Source: Paludibacteraceae bacterium (lineage in GTDB: Bacteria > Bacteroidota > Bacteroidia > Bacteroidales > Paludibacteraceae). From it: a stretch of 64,000 bases of DNA. The stretch spans positions 62,001 through 126,000 of the forward strand of contig JAGALP010000010.1 in assembly GCA_017625155.1 (NCBI GenBank). Direction: 5' to 3'. Made by a program: the position numbers and the translations under genes. The notes under the pieces are model-generated. The model saw nothing but the letters and a program-made list of their open reading frames with translations, had not been told where the DNA came from and did no database searches. Shown piece by piece: positions 51,090-59,617 of this stretch (its first letter is position 1; each line of letters opens with the position of its first letter).

Positions 51090-52144
51090 TCAATCTCCAT
51101 CTTGCCAGTACCCTTCACATTCTCAGGTAAATAACTACGCATCAATACGTGGAGTGATTCACCTGCCAATGGGTTCTTGCTACGCGCAACTTCCATATCA
51201 TTTACATAGTTCACTACCTCTTTCTCGTTCCAAACAAGGGTATAGATAGCATCTTTCACTTGTTTATCAGCAGGCAATATATGCAATGACTTTTTTGCTC
51301 CTGCAGTAGTTAAACAAACCACGTGTTTAGCTTTGCCTGAGAGATGCACCTTCGCTTGCAACACACCTGCCTTTGGCGCAACCGCTTCGGCTGTATGCCA
51401 CACATCACTTGTATATGCAAATGGGTGCATAATCATACCTTTGGTTGGATGCCAAGCAGGGGCTGTGGTTTTCTCTTTCTTTGTCTGAATACTCAGCACA
51501 CGGTTAGCAACTTGGGTGTTTCTACCTTGGGTATAAGCTTGCAACTCGTTTACATGCGAGTGATTAGCTTTCAACTCTTTGCTTGGATAGAGGAAACCTG
51601 TTTGCCATTCGTCGGACAATGGAGCAGTCTCAAATTCAGCAGCCCACGCCATCTTATAAGCCTCCAAATTAGCAATTTCTTGCTCCGTATGTTGGAAATA
51701 GAAAACAATATCCGCACGCTTTACCAATGCATCATATCGTTTCTCTTGTTGGCTTTCAGGGGTAGTAAACCAGCGTTTTTTATTCTTCCAAAACGCATTC
51801 GTTTGTTGAAACTCTGGTACTTTCACTTGTTCTGCCAATTCCAAGTACTCTGCCACTTCTGCTTTCTCTTTCCATGCTTCTTTCTTCAGCAGGTTGTAGA
51901 GTATTACAGTTGAGTTCCATTTCAACTGTTTATATCTCGCCATCTTTTTACCTTCTTGGGTATCTTCATAACGAGTAGTAGTCAATTCTTTTTTCTTGGC
52001 TTGAAAATCAGCCGATTCCACTACTTTCTTCAATGTGTTGTATTCGGCAAGTATCTCGCTTTTCTCCACTTGTCGGTAGCGCACCATCAGTTGTGCTTGC
52101 TCTTGCAACCATTGTTCAAATGCTTTGGTATTCATCATTTTCAT
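51065..52144 (-). CDS. unknown protein with coiled-coil start and GH16-like C-terminus
   Basis: 359 residues, without a signal peptide. Residues 1 to about 180 are charged and helical, rich in Lys/Glu/Gln (for example ILAEYNTLKKVVESADFQAKKKE). From about 215 on there is a beta-rich domain with WHPTKGMIMHPFAYTSDVWHTAEA and the end VLMRSYLPENVKGTGKMEIDWMRIYQN, which resembles the last strand of GH16/LamG-type jelly rolls (IDWVRVYQ). The ExDxxE active site of GH16 is not seen, so it may only bind glycans. It lies between a LOG gene and kdsA in the gyrB operon. Confidence 0.6.
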   Translation of the reverse strand: MKMMNTKAFEQWLQEQAQLMVRYRQVEKSEILAEYNTLKKVVESADFQAKKKELTTTRYEDTQEGKKMARYKQLKWNSTVILYNLLKKEAWKEKAEVAEYLELAEQVKVPEFQQTNAFWKNKKRWFTTPESQQEKRYDALVKRADIVFYFQHTEQEIANLEAYKMAWAAEFETAPLSDEWQTGFLYPSKELKANHSHVNELQAYTQGRNTQVANRVLSIQTKKEKTTAPAWHPTKGMIMHPFAYTSDVWHTAEAVAPKAGVLQAKVHLSGKAKHVVCLTTAGAKKSLHILPADKQVKDAIYTLVWNEKEVVNYVNDMEVARSKNPLAGESLHVLMRSYLPENVKGTGKMEIDWMRIYQN

Positions 52145-52150
52145 GTCTAT

Positions 52151-52178
52151 AAACTCTAAACTTTAAACTCTAAACAAG
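52151..52178. repeat. 7-bp repeat forming the spacer before the unknown gene
   Basis: Units aaactct, aaacttt, aaactct, aaacaag. They fill the whole gap and include the stop codon of the upstream LOG gene. Confidence 0.75.
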
Positions 52179-52709
52179 ACGCTGCAAAGCGTCTAACAAT
52201 TCTTCTATTGTATCCACGAATTGCGGTGTATATTGCTCTTGCTGTGGAAGAAATGCCAATTGGCGCATATGCTCAATTTGCAGTTTCAATCCTTCATAGA
52301 AGCCCTGGTAGTTTAGTACGAAAATCGGCTTGCGGTGTTCATCCACTGTACCACTTGCCACCACGTCCATCATCTCATCCAGCGTGCCATAACTACCGGG
52401 TAGGCAAACGAAACAATCAGCCAATTCTTTCATTTTTTGCTTACGTTCGTTCATGTTTGCCACCGTGTATAGCACATCGCAGTTGTCTGCCATTCGTTTG
52501 GCTTGGATGATACGTTGCGGAATCACTCCTTCTACTATACCACCACCTGCTTTCACCGCATTACTCACGCGTGTCATCAGTCCACCTGTAGCACCGCCAT
52601 ACACCAAGGTATGCCCTGCCTCGGCAATCCACTGACCCAGTACATCACCGAGAGCCAAATACTCCTCTGGTATTCTATCTTTTGCACTACAATATACGGC
52701 CACCTTCAT
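52170..52709 (-). CDS. LOG-family protein
   Basis: 179 residues. AVYCSAKDRIPEEYLALG, GGATGGLMTRVSNAV and CLPGSYGTLDEMMDV give the fold; the usual PGGxGTxxE reads PGSYGTLDE, with the second Gly replaced by Ser. The arginine of NERKQKMKELAD is kept. Probably a nucleotide phosphoribohydrolase like the protein at 37334-37918, from which it is clearly diverged. Flanked on both sides by heptamer-repeat spacers. Confidence 0.9.
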   Translation of the reverse strand: MKVAVYCSAKDRIPEEYLALGDVLGQWIAEAGHTLVYGGATGGLMTRVSNAVKAGGGIVEGVIPQRIIQAKRMADNCDVLYTVANMNERKQKMKELADCFVCLPGSYGTLDEMMDVVASGTVDEHRKPIFVLNYQGFYEGLKLQIEHMRQLAFLPQQEQYTPQFVDTIEELLDALQRLV

Positions 52710-52737
52710 CTCTAAACACTAAACTCTAAACACTAAA
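52710..52737. repeat. 7-bp repeat forming the gyrB-LOG spacer
   Basis: Units ctctaaa, cactaaa, ctctaaa, cactaaa. They occupy 28 of the 33 bases between the gyrB stop and the LOG start. Confidence 0.8.
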
Positions 52738-52742
52738 CAAAA

Positions 52743-54746
<2,004 letters not shown>

Positions 54747-54800
54747 TTATTATTGTCTTATTTTACTTGTCTTTTTCAAAAGGGTATCTTCTTCTGCATA

Positions 54801-54890
54801 GTTTATCTATCTCTGCCTATCTCTGCCTATCTCTCTCAATCTCTCTCAATCTCTCTCTGTTTCTTTCTATTTCTTTCTATTTCTGTCTGT
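54801..54890. repeat. 10-bp-period array in the gyrB leader
   Basis: Nine in-phase decamers: gtttatctat, ctctgcctat (twice), ctctctcaat (twice), ctctctctgt, ttctttctat (twice), ttctgtctgt. Pure pyrimidine bias on the plus strand, so the gyrB mRNA leader is purine-rich (AG-repeats). The gap 54735-55465 has no gene. Confidence 0.9.
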
Positions 54891-54962
54891 GTAAATAGCT
54901 CTTAACCTTAATACCATAATTTTATACGCGTACCCGTACTGCGCGCGTGCGCAAAACGACTG

Positions 54963-54994
54963 CAAAGTTACCACTTTTTTTTTATTTGTGCAAT
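54963..54994 (-). promoter_or_regulatory. promoter of the gyrB operon
   Basis: Minus-strand ATTG (54991-54994, one mismatch), 20 bp, TAACTTTG (54963-54970). Confidence 0.75.
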
Positions 54995-55150
54995 ACCTTT
55001 CTGCTGATTTATTGCGAAATGCGCTTAAATCGAAGAAAAACGCGCTTTCAGGCAAATGGCTCTTTTCTTTCTTTTTTCGCAAACACTGCTATCGCCTTAA
55101 AACGCATTTTTTTATCCTCTTTTTTTCTATATAGATTGCTCTATTTTCTC

Positions 55151-55315
55151 CTTATACCTCTCTTATACCTCTCTTATTCCTCTCTTATTCCCCTCATATA
55201 CCCCTCTTCTACCCCTTTTATTCTCCTTTTATTATCCCTTTACTAATCCCTTATCAATTACGTATGATATACGTACCATATACGTAAGATATACGTAGGA
55301 TATACGTATGATATA
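55151..55315. repeat. 15-unit 11-bp tandem array
   Basis: A strict 11-bp period over 165 bp. It starts cttatacctct (55151, 55162), cttattcctct, cttattcccct, catatacccct, cttctacccct, then tttattctcct, tttattatccc, tttactaatcc, cttatcaatta, and ends with five TACGTA-type units: cgtatgatata, cgtaccatata, cgtaagatata, cgtaggatata, cgtatgatata. Neighbouring units are most alike, as expected from stepwise duplication. It lies between tRNA-Met and the gyrB promoter. Confidence 0.95.
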
Positions 55316-55465
55316 GCGGTTAAAAAGCAAGGAAAACCATAGGGATAACCCTACGTTATCTTTTATATGATTAAAAATAAACGAAAAATGTGCTAGGTTT
55401 TATGGGGAGTATAACAAAAAAATCAGGCACTTAGGTTAATCCTTGAGTGTCTGACTTTTCTGTTG

Positions 55466-55539
55466 TAGCGGGACCCAGGATTGAACTGGGGACCTCATGA
55501 TTATGAATCATGCGCTCTAACCAGCTGAGCTATCCCGCC
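55466..55539 (-). tRNA. tRNA-Met (anticodon CAT)
   Basis: 74 nt. The acceptor ggcggga pairs with tcccgct (first pair G-U), the D arm is gctc/gagc, the anticodon arm catga-ttcataa-tcatg and the T arm cccag/ctggg. There is no run of three G-C pairs in the anticodon stem, so it is not the initiator. An Ile2 tRNA with a lysidine-modified CAT anticodon cannot be excluded. No CCA is encoded. Confidence 0.88.
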
Positions 55540-55574
55540 ATGCTCGAAAGATATGTTCTTTTCAAAAGCGACTG

Positions 55575-55606
55575 CAAAGGTACAATAATTATTTGATTTG
55601 ACCAAA
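55575..55606 (-). promoter_or_regulatory. promoter of tRNA-Met
   Basis: Minus-strand TTTG (55603-55606), 20 bp, TACCTTTG (55575-55582). The surrounding 38 bp recur at 57011-57048 with one mismatch. Confidence 0.9.
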
Positions 55607-55714
55607 TTTTCAACCATTTTTTTGATATTTTTGTCAAAGATAAGCCCTTTTTTGCAAATTTCTACCCCTTTTTACCACCTTAAAAGCAGAAAAATAGAGT
55701 TTTTTGACAAAAGA

Positions 55715-55746
55715 TTTGCTTGATTCAAATAAATGTTGTAACTTTG
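55715..55746 (+). promoter_or_regulatory. promoter of rpsP
   Basis: TTTG (55715-55718), 20 bp, TAACTTTG (55739-55746); the leader is about 90 nt. The gap 55540-55841 contains only this promoter and that of tRNA-Met. Confidence 0.9.
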
Positions 55747-55841
55747 CACGCTTTTTCGTGAAAAAAGCATACCATTATTATTTTATTATTAACCCGAGCA
55801 AGCAACTCGTGCAGTTGTAGCTCACAAATAAACAAAAACAA

Positions 55842-56387
55842 ATGGCAACAAAAATTCGTTTGGCTCGTCATGGTCACAAAGACTACGCTTACTACCACAT
55901 CGTAGTAGCTGACAGCCGCTCGCCACGTGATGGCAAGTACATTGAGCGTATTGGCTCTTACAACCCAAACAGCAACCCTGCTAAAGTAGATCTCAAATTT
56001 GATCGCGCTTTGTATTGGGTAAACGTAGGTGCTCAACCTACTGACACTGTTCGCAACATCCTCTCTGGTGAGGGCGTTATGCTCATGAAGCACTTGAATG
56101 GTGGTGTAGCTAAGGGTGCATTCTCTGCTGAAGAGGCTCAAAAGCGTTTCGACGCTTGGAAAGCTCAAAAGGATGCTAAGAATGGTAAGATTAGCCAAGC
56201 AGAGGCAGACAAGAAAGCTGCTGCTGCAAAAGCATTGTTCGCTCAAGAGGTAGAGACCAACAAGGCTAAGGCTGCTGAGGTGGCTAAAAAACGCCAAGAG
56301 GCTGCTGATGCACTCGCTGCTGCTGCAGTAGAGGCTGCTCAAGAGGCTGCTGCCGCTGAAGCAGAGGCAACTGAGGCTGCTGAGTAA
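55842..56387 (+). CDS. rpsP: 30S ribosomal protein S16 with C-terminal extension
   Basis: 181 residues. The S16 core is residues 1 to about 85 ([42 protein letters not shown]). The following ~95 residues are an Ala/Lys/Glu-rich, probably helical tail ([40 protein letters not shown]); most bacteria stop near residue 80-90. The extension is known from Bacteroidetes; its role is not known. Single-gene transcript with its own terminator. Neither trmD nor rimM is adjacent. Confidence 0.95.
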   Translation: MATKIRLARHGHKDYAYYHIVVADSRSPRDGKYIERIGSYNPNSNPAKVDLKFDRALYWVNVGAQPTDTVRNILSGEGVMLMKHLNGGVAKGAFSAEEAQKRFDAWKAQKDAKNGKISQAEADKKAAAAKALFAQEVETNKAKAAEVAKKRQEAADALAAAAVEAAQEAAAAEAEATEAAE

Positions 56388-56416
56388 TCACAGAAAATAG
56401 GTTTTTTCCTATGATT

Positions 56417-56443
56417 AGAGCTCAAAACACTGTTTTGAGCTCT
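56417..56443 (+). terminator. terminator of rpsP
   Basis: agagctcaaaac, loop act, gttttgagctct, followed by a T-rich run (ttctttttt). Confidence 0.9.
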
Positions 56444-56469
56444 TTTCTTTTTTATAATGAATAGAAAAA

Positions 56470-56495
56470 AATAGAGCACCCTGAGGTGCCCTATT
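56470..56495 (-). terminator. terminator of the lipoprotein gene
   Basis: aatag, gcacc, loop ctga, ggtgc, ctatt with single-base mismatches between blocks; the minus strand continues with TTTTTT. Confidence 0.75.
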
Positions 56496-56525
56496 TTATA
56501 TTATGGGAGTGTTGATTTTTGACAC

Positions 56526-56948
56526 TTATTTATTAGTATGCTTGAAACTTAGGGTTACAGTAATATTAATTTCACCTACTTTTGTTTTTTCGACATAACT
56601 TGCAGACAGGATCAAATCTTCCAATGTTAGAGAGTCCACGTTGAAATGGTCTGTTTCATAAATCTTAGCATAGGGAGTGGTCAATGTGCTATTGGATAAG
56701 GTATAATCATATGTTTTTTCACCGATTGTCAATTTGTTAGCATCATCGAACTTCCATATTTGACCTTTTTCTGATGATTCTTCTCCTCCAGAAGGATCAG
56801 TGTCTTGTTTCAAAATTGCACTCACGCATTCCCACGTGCCAACAATAGTTGGTTCTGGAGTTGGTTCTGGAGTTGGTTCGCAAGAAATAAATAACATAGG
56901 CATAAAAGCCACCAATAAAATTGTAATTAAAAAATTAAATTTGTTCAT
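56526..56948 (-). CDS. small lipoprotein, lipocalin-like
   Basis: 140 residues with a lipobox (FISC, about residue 23) followed by a PTPEPTPEPT linker from a 12-bp DNA repeat. The remainder, IVGTWECVSAILKQ, QIWKFDDANKLTIGEKTYDYTLSNSTL and GEINITVTLSF, has the short-strand pattern of lipocalin-like Bacteroidales lipoproteins. Probably outer-membrane anchored; function unknown. Monocistronic, with a strong promoter (57013-57044) that copies the tRNA-Met promoter. Confidence 0.7.
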   Translation of the reverse strand: MNKFNFLITILLVAFMPMLFISCEPTPEPTPEPTIVGTWECVSAILKQDTDPSGGEESSEKGQIWKFDDANKLTIGEKTYDYTLSNSTLTTPYAKIYETDHFNVDSLTLEDLILSASYVEKTKVGEINITVTLSFKHTNK

Positions 56949-57012
56949 AATATTAATGTTTTTTAGTTATTCTATATTAGGATGTAAGGATGTTCTACTC
57001 CAACGAGTGGTG

Positions 57013-57044
57013 CAAAGGTACAATATTTATTTGATTTGACCAAA
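57013..57044 (-). promoter_or_regulatory. promoter of the lipoprotein gene
   Basis: Minus-strand TTTG (57041-57044), 20 bp, TACCTTTG (57013-57020); a near-copy of 55573-55610. Confidence 0.9.
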
Positions 57045-57086
57045 TTTTTGGTGTTTTTTTTATAAATTTATGAAATATTTGTTTTT

Positions 57087-57118
57087 TTTGTTAGTATCAG
57101 AAAAAAATACTATCTTTG
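57087..57118 (+). promoter_or_regulatory. promoter of the GT2 gene
   Basis: TTTG (57087-57090), 20 bp, TATCTTTG (57111-57118). It rules out the in-frame TTG at 57116 as a start codon. Confidence 0.9.
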
Positions 57119-57145
57119 CACGCATTTTTGTTTTTTTTGCAAACT

Positions 57146-57952
57146 ATGTTAAATATATCAATTGTATTATACCATCCCGATTGGCAGCAGGTGGCTGAAT
57201 TGACGCAGGTGTTTTTGCAATCTAAAAAGGTTGAGCATATTTATTGGATCGACAATTCTCCTGTTGCAGAGAATAATCTGCCTATCCAATCTACTAAGAT
57301 TTCCTATAGTCATAATGCACGCAATATTGGCTATGGTGCTGCTCATAATATCGCTATTCGAGAGTCCATTTATGATGACGTTCCTTATCATTTAGTAATA
57401 AATCCAGATATTATCTTGACCAAGGAAACGTTAGAGACGATGTTAAATTTTATGCACCACCACCCTCAAGTGGGAAGTTTAATGCCCAAAGTGATATATC
57501 CGAATGGCGAATTGCAACCATTGTGCAAATTATTACCTACTCCAATAGATGTCTTCGGAAGACGCTTTTTGCCTAAGAAATGGATGGCTCAGCGCAATCA
57601 AATGTATGAGATGCATGCATCTGGATACGACAAACTCATGAATGTACCCTATCTTAGTGGATGTTGTATGTTGTTGCGCACGAAAGCTGTAGAACAAGCT
57701 AGGCTTTTCGATGAACGTTTTTTCATGTATCCAGAAGATGTTGATCTTACTCGTCGAATACATCGAAACTATTTGACAGTCTTCTTCCCTCATGTCACTA
57801 TTATCCATAATCATGAAAGAGCATCCTATAAGTCATTCAAAATGTTATGGATACATGCTGTAAATATGTGCAAATATTTTAATAAATGGGGATGGTTCTG
57901 CGATAAAGAACGTCAACTCTTCAACCAAACTGCTATCAACGAGTACCTCTAA
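57146..57952 (+). CDS. glycosyltransferase family 2
   Basis: 268 residues from the ATG at 57146 (MLNISIVLYHPDWQQV), which is 28 bp after the -7 box. GT-A features: the N-terminal strand, NARNIGYGAAHNIAI for the nucleotide site, LVINPDI as the DxD-equivalent and DERFFMYPEDVDLTRRIH as the acceptor/base region. It resembles rhamnosyl- and other sugar transferases for lipopolysaccharide or O-antigen. Single gene, with no polysaccharide cluster around it. Confidence 0.9.
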   Translation: MLNISIVLYHPDWQQVAELTQVFLQSKKVEHIYWIDNSPVAENNLPIQSTKISYSHNARNIGYGAAHNIAIRESIYDDVPYHLVINPDIILTKETLETMLNFMHHHPQVGSLMPKVIYPNGELQPLCKLLPTPIDVFGRRFLPKKWMAQRNQMYEMHASGYDKLMNVPYLSGCCMLLRTKAVEQARLFDERFFMYPEDVDLTRRIHRNYLTVFFPHVTIIHNHERASYKSFKMLWIHAVNMCKYFNKWGWFCDKERQLFNQTAINEYL

Positions 57953-58109
57953 AATTCTTCAAAATGTTACATACACCCAAAATTGAACTCATTTGTTAAT
58001 GTGTTTTAAAGCAGATGTTTATTCTATTTAAAGGGGAGCTATGTGCACTTATATGGCTGAAAAAATAATTAAAACCACCAAGACATGATAAGCATTTGTT
58101 CGCACAAAA

Positions 58110-58135
58110 GGGGCTACCTTTTATCAGGCAGCCCC
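58110..58135 (-). terminator. terminator of rpsT
   Basis: ggggctacct, loop tttatc, aggcagcccc (one mismatch); the minus strand continues with TTTTG. The remaining gap 57953-58109 shows nothing else. Confidence 0.85.
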
Positions 58136-58161
58136 ACTATATTGTGGTTTGTAAAGTGCGC

Positions 58162-58413
58162 TTAAAGAGCGTTGGTATGCAAAGCCAAACTTGATTTCAA
58201 GTTTGCAGCTTTATTGCGATGGATAATATTGCGTTTAGCTAGTTTATCCAACATTGAACTTACCTTTGGAAGGAGAGCTTCAGCTGCTGCTTTGTCTGTT
58301 GTAGCACGCAATACGCGAACAGCGTTGCGAGTAGTCTTTGCATAATAGTGGTTGTGAGCCTTACGAGTAGCCGTTTGGCGAATGCGCTTCAAGGATGATT
58401 TATGATTTGCCAT
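58162..58413 (-). CDS. rpsT: 30S ribosomal protein S20
   Basis: 83 residues, highly basic and helical. [33 protein letters not shown] and [22 protein letters not shown] identify S20. It lies 46 bp after tRNA-Glu on the same strand with no promoter between, so tRNA and mRNA are probably made as one transcript and separated by processing. Confidence 0.96.
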   Translation of the reverse strand: MANHKSSLKRIRQTATRKAHNHYYAKTTRNAVRVLRATTDKAAAEALLPKVSSMLDKLAKRNIIHRNKAANLKSSLALHTNAL

Positions 58414-58459
58414 CTCTTAAATGTAATGTAATTTAGTTGTTATACTTTATCGTTATTTG

Positions 58460-58531
58460 TAGTGCCACGGGGAATCGAACCCCGCTTTAGAGAATGAAAA
58501 TCTCTTGTCCTAACCGATAGACGATGGCACC
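58460..58531 (-). tRNA. tRNA-Glu (anticodon TTC)
   Basis: 72 nt. The acceptor ggtgcca pairs with tggcact, the anticodon arm is agaga-ttttcat-tctct and the T arm cgggg/ccccg. No CCA is encoded. Confidence 0.96.
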
Positions 58532-58561
58532 ATTTTCTTCACTATGGGCGAAAATCGACTG

Positions 58562-58593
58562 CAAAGGTACTATAAAAAATGCAAATACGCAAA
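58562..58593 (-). promoter_or_regulatory. promoter of tRNA-Glu and rpsT
   Basis: Minus-strand TTTG (58590-58593), 20 bp, TACCTTTG (58562-58569). Confidence 0.9.
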
Positions 58594-58628
58594 TTTTTTT
58601 AGAAAAAAATGTGTTTTTGTGTGAAAAA

Positions 58629-58660
58629 ATTGCATATTTCAGTAGAATGTAGTACCTTTG
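58629..58660 (+). promoter_or_regulatory. promoter of the OMP gene
   Basis: ATTG (58629-58632), 20 bp, TACCTTTG (58653-58660), divergent from the tRNA-Glu promoter. It lies inside the upstream-extended reading frame and so fixes the start codon at 58681. Confidence 0.8.
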
Positions 58661-58680
58661 TACCCCAAAATAAGCAAAAA

Positions 58681-59457
58681 ATGATGAAAATACGTAAAGT
58701 TTATATTTGTTTTATTATGTGTGTGATGGCATCGTTTGCCTTGGCACAAGATGCAAGAAACACTCTACCTGATTTGCAAACGGCTGAAGAGGATTTCTTT
58801 GATCCTACTCGAAATGATAAGCCAAAACAAGAATATCAATTTACCACTCCATGGCGTTTTGAGATAGGATATGCCCAGCTAAATCATCGTACGCAAGATA
58901 CTTCTGCTATCTATCTCCATGGCTTGCGAGTAGGTGCAACCGTAGATTTTGTTTTGCCATATAATTTCAGCATTCAGACAGGTGCATTAGCAACTTTTAC
59001 TTACGGACAAAATAATCAGCATTGGCCGTCTATGGATGCGGAATCTGCGCAAATCAATATTTTACAGCATAATATTCTTCAGTTGCAATTGACCATTCCT
59101 GTGCGCGCGTACTATAATATTACGCTATGGAAGGAATTGCGTATGTTTATTTTTGCAGGTCCACAGCTGCAAGTTGGTTTGACAAATTATGACGTGATAA
59201 ACAACGAAACTTCAGAATTAACTACGCAATGGATTGAGCAACAGGGTATATCTACACAGTCGGAGGAACGTTACCTTTCCAAAGAACTCTATCGTACTAA
59301 TATGCAGTTCGGTTTAGGTGGCGGTATAGAGTGGGATCGTTATCGCTTGCAAGCTGGCTACGACTTCGGACTCAACAATATCTTGCGTACGCCTGTATTG
59401 CAAAACCAAAAAATCAACGAATGGGGATGGATGTGTACCTTCTCCTATCAACTGTAA
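58681..59457 (+). CDS. outer-membrane beta-barrel protein
   Basis: 258 residues from the ATG at 58681 (MMKIRKVYICF); the frame runs open upstream, but the promoter ends only about 20 bp before this ATG. A signal peptide ends near SFALAQ. The mature protein alternates amphipathic strands: RFEIGYAQLNH, LRVGATVDFVLPYNFSIQTGAL, RMFIFAGPQLQVGL, FGLGGGIEWDRYRLQAGYDFGLNNI, ending in WMCTFSYQL with the aromatic C-terminus of barrels. Similar to the PorT/OMP_b-brl_2 type. No partner gene tells its role. Confidence 0.8.
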   Translation: MMKIRKVYICFIMCVMASFALAQDARNTLPDLQTAEEDFFDPTRNDKPKQEYQFTTPWRFEIGYAQLNHRTQDTSAIYLHGLRVGATVDFVLPYNFSIQTGALATFTYGQNNQHWPSMDAESAQINILQHNILQLQLTIPVRAYYNITLWKELRMFIFAGPQLQVGLTNYDVINNETSELTTQWIEQQGISTQSEERYLSKELYRTNMQFGLGGGIEWDRYRLQAGYDFGLNNILRTPVLQNQKINEWGWMCTFSYQL

Positions 59458-59545
59458 TGGATTTCCTGCAAGTCCATTCTGACGAAGCATAATACACCCT
59501 AAGTACAAGCCGAGTGCTTATGGGATATTAGCTAACTATAGTATT

Positions 59546-59616
59546 AACCAACAGGGGTGCCTCTCACGGCTGAGATTATACCCTTTGAACCTGGGCAGGT
59601 AATGCTGCTAAGGAAG
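59546..59616 (+). promoter_or_regulatory. TPP riboswitch (THI element)
   Basis: The conserved core blocks are in order: ggggtgcc (59554), gctgagatta, accctttgaacctg (59580) and ggtaatgctgctaaggaag. The aptamer ends within two bases of the ATG at 59618 and contains the likely ribosome-binding bases aaggaag. Ligand binding should therefore hide the start site directly; no separate terminator hairpin is seen. Confidence 0.95.
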
Positions 59617-59617
59617 T

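Noticed and set aside
55151..55315. The tandem arrays considered as CRISPR.
   Set aside because: Units are contiguous without spacers, the period is 7-11 bp and no cas gene is present.
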